The notes beneath the pieces are model-generated. The model was not told the origin of the DNA. It made no database searches and was given only the letters and a program-made list of their open reading frames with translations. From Patescibacteria group bacterium (lineage in GTDB: Bacteria > Patescibacteriota > Patescibacteriia > Patescibacteriales > BM507), in contig JAQIDC010000032.1 of NCBI GenBank assembly GCA_027858235.1, forward strand, positions 1 to 41,242: DNA of 41,242 bases, read 5' to 3'. Both the position numbers and the translations under genes were made by a program. Below are positions 1-8,378 of the stretch, in pieces. Numbering within the stretch: the stretch's first letter is position 1; each line of letters opens with the position of its first letter.

Positions 1-1044
1 TGTGCTAGTCCACCTCATATTGGAAACCATATTATTATTTAGCAAGTAATCCACAGGAGACATTAAGTTAAGGCTCCAGTGGTATCTCTTGGTGTTGTAC
101 CACAATATCCATTCTAACATTTTTTCATTGAATTCAGCCACATCATCAAACCAAATTTCATTTTGATCTATGAACTCTTCCTGGATAGTTCTATTAAACT
201 TTTCAACATGTCCGTTTCTGTATGGCTGTCCTTTGTAGTTCCAGTAGTGAATTATCTTTTGTTCTTCCAAATATTGCATAAAATATTTATGAAATTCACT
301 TCCGTTATCCGTTTGGATTGCTTTGATTTTGTATGGGAATACTTTTTCTAGTTTTTGGATAAAATCCCTGGCTGAGATACTATCATGTTTGGTATAACAA
401 AGAGCAAATGAGTATCTAGAATGAACATCAACAGCAGTTACAATATATCTCTTCATTAATCCAATAAACCTAACCACTACATCTACTTCAACTAAATCAC
501 CTGGATTAGTAATAGCTAAATCAGCTGGTTTCCTTAGTTTTTTGTTCTTTTTTAGAGCTTTAGTTCTACCATTGTGATAAACCTTTTGTCGGTGGTGATA
601 TATTTTCTTTTCCTTAATTATTCTTCCTATCTTAGATTCAGAATAGATTTCTAGATTATTCTCTCTACAGAATATATCTAAATTCTTTTTCACTTTAGCT
701 TTGCCCATATTGGGACATTCAACTAGTCTTAACCTTTTTAACTCTATTAATATCAGCGGATGTATTTCTCTCTTATTATTATTCTTTCTCTTCTGTTTCC
801 CCGGTTCTAGACTAACTAACCTATATTCACTTTTTTTGTAGATACTCCACCAGAGATAGAGAGTTGATTGTTTGACGTCGTAAGCATCAGTTGTCGCCTG
901 GAGACCATATTTCTTCCAGAACTTTAGTATTTTGAGCCTTTCTTCGGCTTCCTTAGTAATCATATTATTAGGATAATGTCTTAATCCATAATTATATAAC
1001 TTTGAGAAACCTTTGCAATGCCCAAATTTGAACCCTTGTTGCAT
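1..1044 (-). CDS. IS481-like DDE transposase (3' end beyond the window)
   Basis: It catalyses cut or joining of the element ends. Reading from the ATG at 1044 gives 348 codons open to the window edge with no stop. The N-terminal half has a helix-turn-helix-like region (about residues 35-70) and a basic linker rich in Lys and Asn. The integrase core follows: D188 in VEVDVVV, D246 in QTDNGSEF and E281 in GHVEKFNRT, 34 residues between the last two, which is the D,D-35-E spacing of retroviral-integrase-like transposases. An in-frame TAG twelve bases upstream of the ATG fixes the start region. The last codons run through the left terminal repeat, so the stop lies at or beyond the element boundary. 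The catalytic triad is intact; activity is not proven. Confidence 0.85.
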   Translation of the reverse strand, partial: MQQGFKFGHCKGFSKLYNYGLRHYPNNMITKEAEERLKILKFWKKYGLQATTDAYDVKQSTLYLWWSIYKKSEYRLVSLEPGKQKRKNNNKREIHPLILIELKRLRLVECPNMGKAKVKKNLDIFCRENNLEIYSESKIGRIIKEKKIYHHRQKVYHNGRTKALKKNKKLRKPADLAITNPGDLVEVDVVVRFIGLMKRYIVTAVDVHSRYSFALCYTKHDSISARDFIQKLEKVFPYKIKAIQTDNGSEFHKYFMQYLEEQKIIHYWNYKGQPYRNGHVEKFNRTIQEEFIDQNEIWFDDVAEFNEKMLEWILWYNTKRYHWSLNLMSPVDYLLNNNMVSNMRWTST

Positions 1045-1088
1045 ATATTTAGCCTATTTGGATTCCAATATGTAAGTGAACTTAGACA
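1..1088 (-). mobile_element. IS481-like insertion sequence, one end at the window edge
   Basis: One DDE transposase gene lies between imperfect terminal inverted repeats. The right end, read inward on the minus strand from 1088, starts TGTCTAAGTTCAC and continues to CATATTGGAA. The left end, read from base 1, starts TGTGCTAGTCCAC and reaches the same CATATTGGAA. The first 15 positions match at 10, the next 10 are identical, and CCA follows in both, with a one-base gap. TGT ends are usual for IS481-type elements. No target duplication can be checked because the left flank is missing. Confidence 0.75.
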
Positions 1089-1148
1089 AATTATTTTGTT
1101 ATTGCGAGAGCCAGAACTGTCGAGAAAACAACAATGCGTCAATAAGAA

Positions 1149-2012
1149 CTAATTAAACTCTTTCAACAAATCCTTCCAATCCTCCACCGATAACTCTTGT
1201 GCTCTGATTTTTGCACTAAAGCCTGCCTTCACTATTTTTTCTTCAGCTTCTTTTTGGTCAATGCTGTAGCCAACTGATAAATTATTCTTAAGCATTTTTC
1301 TTTTGGCAGAAAAGCCAAATTTCACTAGTCTGAAAAAATCTTTTTCATTTATCCCCAGATTCTCCTCTCTTAGATTTAATTGTATTACCGCACTCTCTAC
1401 ATCAGGGGCTGGCCAAAAATCATCCCCTGGAACATTTGTAATAATTTTGGCATCTGCATAAAGCTGAACAGACACTGCGAGAAGACTCATCTTCCCAGCC
1501 TTTGCCACTATCCTTTCAGCTACTTCTTTTTGCAACATCAGAGTCAATGATTTTGGTTTATTTTTTAATCCAAAAACTGTTCGCAGAAATATTGAACTAA
1601 TGTTATATGGCAGATTTGCGACTATTTTATATTCATCTAAGCGACTTAGAGGTCCGACCTCTAAGGCCTTAGAGGTCGGACCTCTAAAATTTCCTGATAA
1701 AACCTCTATAATGTCTTGATTTATTATTTCTACATTTTTTATTTTGTCAGTCAATAATCTTGTTTTTAGCAATTCTGCCAATTTATCATCTAGTTCAACT
1801 GCCAAAACATTTTTTACTTTGTTAGCTAATCTTTCAGTCAAGAAACCAAGTCCTGGACCTACCTCCAGAACAATATCATTTTTATCCAAGTCGGCACTTT
1901 CAATAATTTTATCGTAAACATCCTCATTAACCAAAAAATTCTGCCCCTTTGACCGGGCAGGATTTATATCGTACAATTTACAAATTTTTCTAGTCTCCTC
2001 TAACAATTCCAC
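1149..2012 (-). CDS. rsmA: 16S rRNA dimethyladenosine transferase RsmA (KsgA)
   Basis: It dimethylates two adjacent adenines in the helix 45 loop of 16S rRNA during 30S assembly, using S-adenosylmethionine. The SAM-binding motif EVGPGLGFLT, the acidic AVELD strand and the catalytic NLPYNIS motif are present, with the C-terminal RNA-binding helices; length is normal. There is no ATG. The frame is open to a TTG at 2036, which would overlap the upstream gene, but homologue N-termini fit a GTG at 2012 (MELLEETRKICKLYD), chosen here. Between about residues 108 and 122 a 42-nt palindrome encodes an extra RGPTSKALEVGPL just before the strand leading to NLPYNIS, presumably a surface loop. The upstream Cys-rich gene ends a few bases away, so the two are probably cotranscribed. 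Confidence 0.93.
   Translation of the reverse strand: MELLEETRKICKLYDINPARSKGQNFLVNEDVYDKIIESADLDKNDIVLEVGPGLGFLTERLANKVKNVLAVELDDKLAELLKTRLLTDKIKNVEIINQDIIEVLSGNFRGPTSKALEVGPLSRLDEYKIVANLPYNISSIFLRTVFGLKNKPKSLTLMLQKEVAERIVAKAGKMSLLAVSVQLYADAKIITNVPGDDFWPAPDVESAVIQLNLREENLGINEKDFFRLVKFGFSAKRKMLKNNLSVGYSIDQKEAEEKIVKAGFSAKIRAQELSVEDWKDLLKEFN
1646..1687. repeat. 42-nt double palindrome inserted in frame in rsmA
   Basis: A perfect 42-nt palindrome made of two 19-nt near-palindromes (TTAGAGGTCCGACCTCTAA type) joined through a central AAGGCCTT. It has the design of the copies at 37777 and 39662, with paired substitutions: where those have GACGTC this has GAGGTC or GACCTC, so the stem is kept while the sequence changes. 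Only one of its three frames lacks a stop, and rsmA reads that one. Confidence 0.9.
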
Positions 2013-2016
2013 AAAA

Positions 2017-2532
2017 TTAATCTTTAAAACTGGCAATGCCGTATTTTATTATTTCATAATATTTTTGGAAAATGTTTTTGTTGTTAATCGTAATACAACC
2101 TGCCCCGACACAACCACCCTGGCCCGCTAAAGGACCTTGATCCATTTGTGTTGGTGTATTACCGGCAGCAATTAATTGCCCCCCCGAGGCAACTCCAGCA
2201 GCAGCCATATTTGATTTTGTTAATAAAATATTACTAGCCGTTCCACCAGATGGAGCACCTGAAACATCTGAGTATAAAGGACAAGAAGGCAATTCTGGGG
2301 TTTTTACCGTGCAGAGAGTCCCACCAGCACAACAAGTTGGCCCAGAGGGTGTTGGGCAAGAAAGGAAGCAATCTATTGTGGCTATTCCTGTCAATCCAAC
2401 CTGTGTAGGAAAACCTCCGCCAGCAACTACTTCCTTCGCTAATTCAAATCTAGCCTTTGGCCAAAAAACAAAATAAACAGCAACAATTATTACAACTAAA
2501 AATACAGACAAAGCTAATGATATTTTTTTCAT
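2017..2532 (-). CDS. Cys-rich secreted or membrane-anchored protein, function unknown
   Basis: I do not recognise this 171-residue protein. It begins MKKISLALSVFLVVIIVAVYF, a positive N-terminus and one hydrophobic segment acting as signal peptide or anchor, so most of it should be outside the membrane. The body is rich in Gly, Pro, Ser, Thr and Cys, with clusters at DCFLSC, TCCAGGTLC and GGCVGAGC, which suggests disulfides rather than catalysis. The start is a clear ATG just 33 bases from the divergently read gene at 2584, with an AT-rich promoter-like gap between. The stop lies next to the rsmA start. The DsbA-like protein at 9717 is a plausible disulfide donor, by inference only. Confidence 0.55.
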   Translation of the reverse strand: MKKISLALSVFLVVIIVAVYFVFWPKARFELAKEVVAGGGFPTQVGLTGIATIDCFLSCPTPSGPTCCAGGTLCTVKTPELPSCPLYSDVSGAPSGGTASNILLTKSNMAAAGVASGGQLIAAGNTPTQMDQGPLAGQGGCVGAGCITINNKNIFQKYYEIIKYGIASFKD

Positions 2533-2583
2533 AAAATTTATATTTATATTATAATTATAACAGATATGCTAAAATATATAAAT

Positions 2584-3549
2584 ATGAAGAAAACTTTAAT
2601 CTATTTTTCACTATTCTTACTATTCGCTAGCCCCACTTTCGCTCAAATTTATTTAGGAGAGAAATTAAAAGGAAGAATTCTTTTGAGTGTGGAAGAAAAT
2701 GGTGAAGCTTGGTATATTCCCCCATCTAATTTTAATAGGTATTTTTTAGGAAGACCTACTGACGCTTTTAATATTCTAAAAAATCTAGGAGTTGGCATTA
2801 CAAATACTGATTTAGAAAAAATCCCCACAGGGATTATTAAAAGTAATGAACTAGACTCTGACGGGGATGGTCTTTCTGATAATTTAGAAATAGCCATTGG
2901 AACAGATATTCATAATAGAGATTCGGATAACGATGGTCACTGGGATGAGACAGAAATCATTGCCTTATTTAATCCAATGGGAACAGATCCTCTAAATATT
3001 GATTTAGAATTCACTAAAAATAATCTAGGTAAAATATTTATCCAAACTGAGAAAAATGGCGAGGCTTGGTATGTTGACCCAGTAAGTCAAAAAAAATATT
3101 ACCTTTCTCGTCCAAAAATAGCTTTTGAAATAATGCGCCAATTTGGGCTTGGCATAACGATTCGAGATTTAGAAAAAATAAATATTGGACAAATTCCTGA
3201 AACAATAGTACTGGAGATTAACCCCCCTGTTATTTCCCCACCCATAAAAAAAACAAACGGGAGAAATGTAATAGATGATATTGCAAATGCAATTCGAGCA
3301 AAAAATGTTTCAAAAACCAAATCACTATTTATTCCAGAAATGAGCATGTCTCTAGAATATTCTCTAAACAATATGCCCGATGAAAGTATTTTACTTCTTG
3401 GGAATCTTCTCTCTGGCGCATCTCTTGACTCCTCGTCTAGCACCAAACTAACATACAAAAATACCGTTTATTTCAATGGCGAAAATCATGATGTTTATTT
3501 TAATGTTGAGAAACAGGAAGACGGAGAATGGTTAATGACAAACCTTTAG
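2584..3549 (+). CDS. Exported protein with thrombospondin type-3 calcium-binding repeats and two GEAWY domains
   Basis: The protein begins with a signal peptide, MKKTLIYFSLFLLFASPTFA, with probable cleavage before QIYLG. An ATG at 2566 is also in frame, but the signal peptide argues for 2584. After the signal are two copies of a roughly 55-residue domain (GKIFIQTEKNGEAWYVDP...YYLSRPKIAFEIMRQFGLGIT and its first version GRILLSVEENGEAWYIPP). Between them lie Asp-rich calcium-binding repeats, DSDGDGLSDNLE and DSDNDGHWDETE. The C-terminal third, predicted globular, is unfamiliar. This architecture fits a surface protein of CPR type; its ligand is unknown. The TAG stop is the first three bases of the inverted repeat that follows. 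Confidence 0.7.
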   Translation: MKKTLIYFSLFLLFASPTFAQIYLGEKLKGRILLSVEENGEAWYIPPSNFNRYFLGRPTDAFNILKNLGVGITNTDLEKIPTGIIKSNELDSDGDGLSDNLEIAIGTDIHNRDSDNDGHWDETEIIALFNPMGTDPLNIDLEFTKNNLGKIFIQTEKNGEAWYVDPVSQKKYYLSRPKIAFEIMRQFGLGITIRDLEKINIGQIPETIVLEINPPVISPPIKKTNGRNVIDDIANAIRAKNVSKTKSLFIPEMSMSLEYSLNNMPDESILLLGNLLSGASLDSSSSTKLTYKNTVYFNGENHDVYFNVEKQEDGEWLMTNL

Positions 3550-3826
3550 CCTACGAATTACGAATAATTACAAATATACGAATAAAAAAAGTCACTCTGG
3601 TTTTATCCTGAATCTTCTGCTTATTAAAATAATAAGTACTAAGGTTTAAATCAAACTTTAAAAAAACACTGAAAATATTTTTTAGCGTTTTTTCTTGTCT
3701 GTCATTCTGAGTGAGCTTAAGCGATCGTGAGAATCTCACTCCACGAACGAGATTCTCACGTCACTTCGTTCCTTAGAATGACATTACTTATTTGTATATT
3801 TGTAATTATTCGTAATTCGTAGGCTA
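3547..3826. repeat. 280-bp MITE-like element with 39-bp terminal inverted repeats
   Basis: The ends 3547-3585 and 3788-3826 are inverted copies of each other with one visible mismatch; both begin TAGCCTACGAATTACG. The TAG of the left copy is the stop of the exported-protein gene, and the TAG of the right copy is the stop of the convergent MFS gene. Inside lies an 84-bp second element (next entry). The short ORF predicted here on the minus strand is made of repeat and is not a gene. Confidence 0.85.
3700..3783. repeat. Nested TGTCATTCTGAG-type inverted-repeat element
   Basis: The ends TGTCATTCT and AGAATGACA are complementary, and an inner pair GTGAGAATCTC/GAGATTCTCAC forms a second stem. It resembles the copies at 14984 and 15376 and half-copies near 17100 and 35101. 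Its position inside a larger inverted repeat suggests one element inserted into another. Confidence 0.75.
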
Positions 3827-4978
3827 CAAAACATTTATAAACAAACTAGCCATAGCCGCCAAAGCAAAAGTCCAATTTAGTCCAAAATTAAGAGCGACTA
3901 TTATTGCGAAAAGTAGTATCAGAATTTTTCCTGCTTGGATTGCTATTTCTTTTACAACTGTATACTCATCAACATAATGTCCATGATCAGCCAATACTTC
4001 ATAGTTAAGAGCATTAAAAGGAGTATCTTTAAAAATTTGAGCTAAGCTGTGATAAGTTCCAACTACAAAAATTTGACCAGCCGTTAAAACAAAAATTTTC
4101 GCTATCCACCCTGTGGCGTAAAAGATTGAACCAAATTTTAACATTTTTCTTTTATTAAAAAGATCTGTATATTTACCAACAGTTAATTGCAATATAACTG
4201 TTACAAAAACTATAAGAGATGAAATAATCCCAACCTTTAAAAAGTCTCCACTAAGAAGCTGGAAAATAAATATTGGCCAGATTATTGCGCCGACTCCCCC
4301 TTCTGCGCCATTAGCCATATTGGCAATAAATAATTTTCTGGTTTCTGGAGCAAAACATTTTTTAAAGGTTTGCCAATACCCCCAAGAATAACTTTCCTCT
4401 ACTTTAGGTAATTTAATATATGGAATAAGAGCCAAAGAATAAATAATAATTGCTAAAATAAATACATGATTAAAAGAAAATTTTATTAATAAAAATCCTG
4501 CAACAACTGGCATAATAACTCCCAAAACAGTCCTCGCCCCCCACAGGATGCTTATTTCTTTCCCTCTTTCTTTTTTATGTGTAAATTCTGCAATATCAAC
4601 GCTATAAGGAACCCAAAATAATATTTTTAGAATAGTTAAAATAATTAGTGACAGAGAGAGATAAAGGAAAATATTATTATCAATGAAGTAGAGAGATATA
4701 TAATAGAAAGCCCAAAAAACTATACTTATTCTTAGCGAATTATTAAGACCAATCTTATTTAAATACTGAACTCCAAAAGGAAGTAGAATAAAATAGGCAA
4801 TAGCGCTAATCAAATAATAAAGAAATACAAGTTCAATCCTGTAATTTAATTTCTCCAAAAAAAATATTGGCAAGAATAATCCAAGAAGACCATTCGCCAC
4901 AAATTGAATAAGTCTACCAGAAAAAAGTGCTAGAAATCCTGGCGAGAGTCTTTGATGAAGATAATTTGTTTTAAACAT
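3824..4978 (-). CDS. Major facilitator superfamily transporter
   Basis: A 384-residue protein with about twelve hydrophobic segments, beginning MFKTNYLHQRLSPGFLALFSG. A charged loop after the fourth segment (FTHKKERGKEIS) and a basic loop in the second half (DLFNKRKMLKFG) resemble the cytoplasmic 2-3 and 8-9 loops of MFS carriers. The substrate cannot be read from sequence. A TTG two codons upstream is in frame, but the ATG at 4978 is the better start. The C-terminus ends just after the last hydrophobic segment, at a TAG contributed by the flanking repeat, so slight shortening by the repeat is possible. Upstream is a four-helix-bundle cassette. Confidence 0.8.
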   Translation of the reverse strand: MFKTNYLHQRLSPGFLALFSGRLIQFVANGLLGLFLPIFFLEKLNYRIELVFLYYLISAIAYFILLPFGVQYLNKIGLNNSLRISIVFWAFYYISLYFIDNNIFLYLSLSLIILTILKILFWVPYSVDIAEFTHKKERGKEISILWGARTVLGVIMPVVAGFLLIKFSFNHVFILAIIIYSLALIPYIKLPKVEESYSWGYWQTFKKCFAPETRKLFIANMANGAEGGVGAIIWPIFIFQLLSGDFLKVGIISSLIVFVTVILQLTVGKYTDLFNKRKMLKFGSIFYATGWIAKIFVLTAGQIFVVGTYHSLAQIFKDTPFNALNYEVLADHGHYVDEYTVVKEIAIQAGKILILLFAIIVALNFGLNWTFALAAMASLFINVL

Positions 4979-5002
4979 TATCAAAGAGAATTTTTAAATT
5001 TT

Positions 5003-5448
5003 ATAATTTTTAATTTTTGAAATAATTTTTCAATTTCTAATTTTTAAAAAAATAACTAACTACTACTTTTTGATATTTTTGCAAATATTAACGTCAATTC
5101 ATGCGCTTCTTGCCAATGCTTTCTGCAAATCTCTTTAGCTTCTGGAACAGCTACTGATATCATTCTTATCCAATGTTTTGATTCATTAGATTCTTTTTGA
5201 CTTATTTTAATCTTGTTTCTAAAATCTTTTTTTGAGCTAGCTTGATTCGCCTCCATGTAGTTGGCGCCAACGCTAGTCGCAAACCTTACCAACTGATTAA
5301 TTAAAGGTCTGACAATATCGTCTCTTTTTAAATTTCTACAAAATAAAATAATTTCTTCTCCAAACTTAGCTGCCCTTTCCTCTAAATCATAGTTCATACT
5401 AGTTTACACATTAATAAATTAAAAATTATTTCAAAAATTAAAAATTAT
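5003..5448 (-). mobile_element. Four-helix-bundle gene cassette between perfect 28-bp inverted repeats
   Basis: The sequences 5003-5030 and 5421-5448 are exact inverted copies (ATAATTTTTAATTTTTGAAA and on). They enclose a single gene of the 23S rRNA intervening-sequence-protein family. The right copy contains the stop codon of leuS; the left ends just upstream of the MFS start. The arrangement suggests insertion of the whole unit at the 3' end of leuS. No transposase is present, so any mobility would depend on something else. Confidence 0.6.
5056..5397 (-). CDS. Four-helix-bundle protein (23S rRNA intervening-sequence family)
   Basis: A 113-residue all-helical protein of the S23/four-helix-bundle family, first described as an ORF within intervening sequences of 23S rRNA genes and now common as a free-standing gene in CPR genomes; its role is unknown. 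Typical features are the mid-protein RFATSVGANYMEAN segment, corresponding to the family's conserved Ser-Ile-x-x-Asn-x-x-Glu helix, followed by KKDFRNKIKISQKESNE. It differs clearly from the second family member in this window. It lies in the same direction as leuS and the MFS gene and inside inverted repeats. Confidence 0.85.
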   Translation of the reverse strand: MNYDLEERAAKFGEEIILFCRNLKRDDIVRPLINQLVRFATSVGANYMEANQASSKKDFRNKIKISQKESNESKHWIRMISVAVPEAKEICRKHWQEAHELTLIFAKISKSSS

Positions 5449-8186
5449 TTTACAACCATATTCACCAATTTCCCCTTAACAAAAATAACTTTTACAACTT
5501 CCTTATCCGCTATCCACTTCAAAACCTTCTCATTTTCTCTAGCTAATTTCTTGGCTTCCTCTTCTGAAATATCAGCATCCACTTCAATCATATCACGAAC
5601 TTTGCCGTTCACCTGTAGAACTAAATTAAACTTTTTATCTATTATTAATTCTGGATTATATTTTGGCCACTTTTGTTCAATAACAAAGCTATTAATTTTA
5701 TCAGATTTATCGTCCGAAGCTTCAGCGAAGGAGGACCAAATTTCCTCGGCTAGATGAGGGGCAAATGGAGCTAAAATCTTTACAATGCTTTTCATATGTT
5801 CTTCTTGAAAAAAAGTAAAACCCACTGACGTATAATCAACCTCTCTTCTGAGTTCATTCAATAAGATCATCATTTGAGCTATTGCCGTATTAAATTTAAA
5901 ATTTTCAACATCCTCTTCTACTTTTTTTATGGTTTTATGAAGTAAGGCTAATCTCTTGTTGTAAGCCAAAGCTTTTTTAATGCTTTCACTTGATAACAAT
6001 TCTTCAGTCTCTTTCTTGTGTTCAAAATATACATTAAAATAATCTACAACTTTTTCCAAAAACTTTCTAGCACCAACAAGGCCATTTGTACTCCAAGCCA
6101 CTGCCTGCGAAAATGGGCCCATAAACATCTCATAAACTCGTAACGAGTCTGCTCCATATTTATCAACTATTTCATCTGGGTTAATAACATTTCCCCATCT
6201 TTTACTCATCTTTCTATTGTCTTCACCCTGAATAAGGCCAACATATTGCAATCTTTTAAAAGGTTCATCATACCCAACCGCACCAATATCAAACAAAAAC
6301 TTATGCCAAAAACGGGCATAAATTAAATGCCTCGTGGCATGTTCCGCCCCTCCAACATAAAAATCAACTGGAGACCAATAAGCCTCTTTGTCTTTGTCTA
6401 CAAGTGCTTCACTATTTTTTGGATCAATATAACGTAAATAATACCAACTAGAACCCGCCCATTGAGGCATGGTGTTAGTTTCTCGTTTTGCCTTGCCTGC
6501 GCACTTTGGACAAGTCGTATTTACCCAATCATCAATCCCAGCCAATGGAGATTCCCCAGTTCCAGTTGGCTCATAATTTTCTACATCAGGCAACAATACT
6601 GGCAAGTCTTTTTCGGGAACCGGTACCACTCCACATTTTTCGCAATGAACCAAAGGAATAGGTTCACCCCAATATCTTTGTCTTGAAAATACCCAATCAA
6701 CTAATTTATAATTAATAGACTTTTCTCCAATATTTTTTTCTTCGAGCCAAGTAATCATTTTTGATTTCGCCGCATCAGTTTCAAGACCATTAAGAAAATA
6801 GGAATTTACACTTTTACCTTTTTTAGTCCAAGGTAAATAATATCCACCCATACCATCTAGTTCTTCAAAGACACTATCGCATTCAAAATTTGTAATATTC
6901 AACTTCTCTTTAAACTCATCGAATTTTTCAATACTATTTCCTCTAATTTCTATTTCATCGTTTTCAATGTTTACCTTGAATGATTCCTTTAAATAATTGA
7001 TATCACTTTCACTAATTAGAGCTTGCGGATATTTTAATTTAACCAAAAATTCTGGCTCTACAACCTCAATTATTTCAAGCCCATATTTCTTCGCAAACTC
7101 CCAATCACGCTCGTCATGAGCAGGAACTGCCATAATAGCTCCAGTTCCATAACCAGCCAAAACATAATCAGCTACAAAAACAGGAATTTCAGCTCCATTT
7201 ACAGGATTAACAGCAGTAAGTCCTTCAATTTTCACTCCTGTCTTTTCTTTTTGCAATTCCCCTCTTTCAAGTTCTGATTTATTCAAAGCCTTTTTAATAT
7301 AATCAGCTATCTCATCATAGTTCTCAATAATTTCTTTATTTTTTTCAATCAAAGAATGTTCAGGTGCCACAACCATATAGGTTGCACCAAAAAGAGTGTC
7401 TGGCCTAGTTGTAAAAACCTTTAATGAAGAGACCTCCGAGGTCCCCAAAGGACCTTGGAGGTCTTTAGGTGACTTTATTCGAAATTCCACTTCAGCTCCC
7501 TCGGAGCGACCAATCCAATTTCTTTGTTGCTCTTTTATAGACTCATCCCAATCTTCAAGTTTATCAATATCATCAAGCAATCTGTCAGCATAGTCAGTTA
7601 TTTTCAAAACCCATTGCCTCATTGGCTTTCGTTCAATTTCAGACTCGCATCTCTCACAAAGACCATTCTCCAAATCCTCATTGGCAAGCCCGGTTTTACA
7701 ACTTGGACACCAATTAATTGGCTCATGGGACTCATAAGCTAGTCCTTTTTTAAACATTTGCAAAAATATCCACTGAGTCCATTTGTAAAAATCTGGATCA
7801 ATTGTACTAATCTCTCTCTCCCAATCATAAGTTAGCCCAAGCGTCCCGAGCTGTCTTTTGAATGTTTCAATATTTTTCTCCGTAGCAGCTCTTGGATGAA
7901 CTTTATTTTTAATAGCATAATTCTCTGCTGGCAAACCAAAAGCATCCCATCCCATTGGGTGCAATACATTAAATCCTTGCATCATTTTCATCCGAGCAAA
8001 AATGTCAGTCGCAATATATCCCTTCGGATGACCAACATGTAGCCCCTCTCCAGATGGATACGGAAACATATCTAAGATAAAATATTTTGGCTTATCACTT
8101 TCATCACTTACCCTATATACACCTGATTCTTCCCAAATATCCTTCCATTTTTCCTCAATTTTCTTGTGATTATATTCTATTTTCAT
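5445..8186 (-). CDS. leuS: Leucyl-tRNA synthetase
   Basis: It charges tRNA-Leu. The class I catalytic core is shown by HVGH (residues 50-53, the HIGH motif) and KMSKRWGN near residue 660. The editing domain has TTRPDTLFGATY and GTGAIMAVPAHDERD. Zinc-type Cys pairs CPSC...CERC and CEKC...CPKC are present. At 913 residues it is longer than the usual 860 or so. Part of the excess is two palindromic in-frame insertions: KDLQGPLGTSEV just before TTRPDT, and SSFAEASDDKSDK in the anticodon-binding region. A third unusual stretch, about residues 395-460 between the editing and catalytic halves, looks like normal lineage variation. The stop codon lies in the inverted repeat of the cassette that follows. 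Confidence 0.97.
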   Translation of the reverse strand: MKIEYNHKKIEEKWKDIWEESGVYRVSDESDKPKYFILDMFPYPSGEGLHVGHPKGYIATDIFARMKMMQGFNVLHPMGWDAFGLPAENYAIKNKVHPRAATEKNIETFKRQLGTLGLTYDWEREISTIDPDFYKWTQWIFLQMFKKGLAYESHEPINWCPSCKTGLANEDLENGLCERCESEIERKPMRQWVLKITDYADRLLDDIDKLEDWDESIKEQQRNWIGRSEGAEVEFRIKSPKDLQGPLGTSEVSSLKVFTTRPDTLFGATYMVVAPEHSLIEKNKEIIENYDEIADYIKKALNKSELERGELQKEKTGVKIEGLTAVNPVNGAEIPVFVADYVLAGYGTGAIMAVPAHDERDWEFAKKYGLEIIEVVEPEFLVKLKYPQALISESDINYLKESFKVNIENDEIEIRGNSIEKFDEFKEKLNITNFECDSVFEELDGMGGYYLPWTKKGKSVNSYFLNGLETDAAKSKMITWLEEKNIGEKSINYKLVDWVFSRQRYWGEPIPLVHCEKCGVVPVPEKDLPVLLPDVENYEPTGTGESPLAGIDDWVNTTCPKCAGKAKRETNTMPQWAGSSWYYLRYIDPKNSEALVDKDKEAYWSPVDFYVGGAEHATRHLIYARFWHKFLFDIGAVGYDEPFKRLQYVGLIQGEDNRKMSKRWGNVINPDEIVDKYGADSLRVYEMFMGPFSQAVAWSTNGLVGARKFLEKVVDYFNVYFEHKKETEELLSSESIKKALAYNKRLALLHKTIKKVEEDVENFKFNTAIAQMMILLNELRREVDYTSVGFTFFQEEHMKSIVKILAPFAPHLAEEIWSSFAEASDDKSDKINSFVIEQKWPKYNPELIIDKKFNLVLQVNGKVRDMIEVDADISEEEAKKLARENEKVLKWIADKEVVKVIFVKGKLVNMVVK
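5708..5736. repeat. Palindromic in-frame insertion in leuS (SSFAEASDD type)
   Basis: Outer GTCC/GGAC arms enclose a GAAGCTTC core and CTTCAGCGAAG, forming a short GC-rich hairpin in an AT-rich gene. It adds a low-complexity SSFAEASDDK peptide not expected in LeuRS. Confidence 0.6.
7429..7467. repeat. Palindromic in-frame insertion in the leuS editing domain
   Basis: Two near-palindromic halves, each pairing GACCTC with GAGGTC-like arms, read on the coding strand as AAGACCTCCAAGGTCC then GGGACCTCGGAGGTCT. It encodes DLQGPLGTSEV immediately before the conserved TTRPDT. It is related to the intergenic copy at 29946 and more distantly to the 42-nt family in rsmA. Confidence 0.7.
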
Positions 8187-8212
8187 ATTTTTTATTAAAT
8201 AATTCTTTCTTT

Positions 8213-8241
8213 ATATTAGCCCAAATTAGATGATTTTGCAA
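8213..8241 (-). promoter_or_regulatory. Candidate promoter of leuS
   Basis: On the minus strand TTGCAA, a 17-base spacer and TAATAT stand about 27-30 bases before the leuS ATG. Four of six positions match the consensus in each box. No other candidate in this gap is as good. Confidence 0.4.
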
Positions 8242-8378
8242 ATACTAAAAAGCGGTATTTATAAATATGCTGTTTATTTGTATTACAAATTATTAATCTT
8301 GTTTTTATATTTAATTCATGTTAAGTTAGCAATATAAGGCTCTTTATAATAAACAACTACTACAACGAAGGAGAGATT

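Noticed and set aside
163-351. Short plus-strand ORF at the left edge
   Set aside because: It is antisense to the IS481-like transposase, which has all its catalytic motifs.
3551-3739. 62-codon minus-strand ORF between the exported protein and MFS genes
   Set aside because: It lies wholly in the nested inverted repeats and has no coding character.
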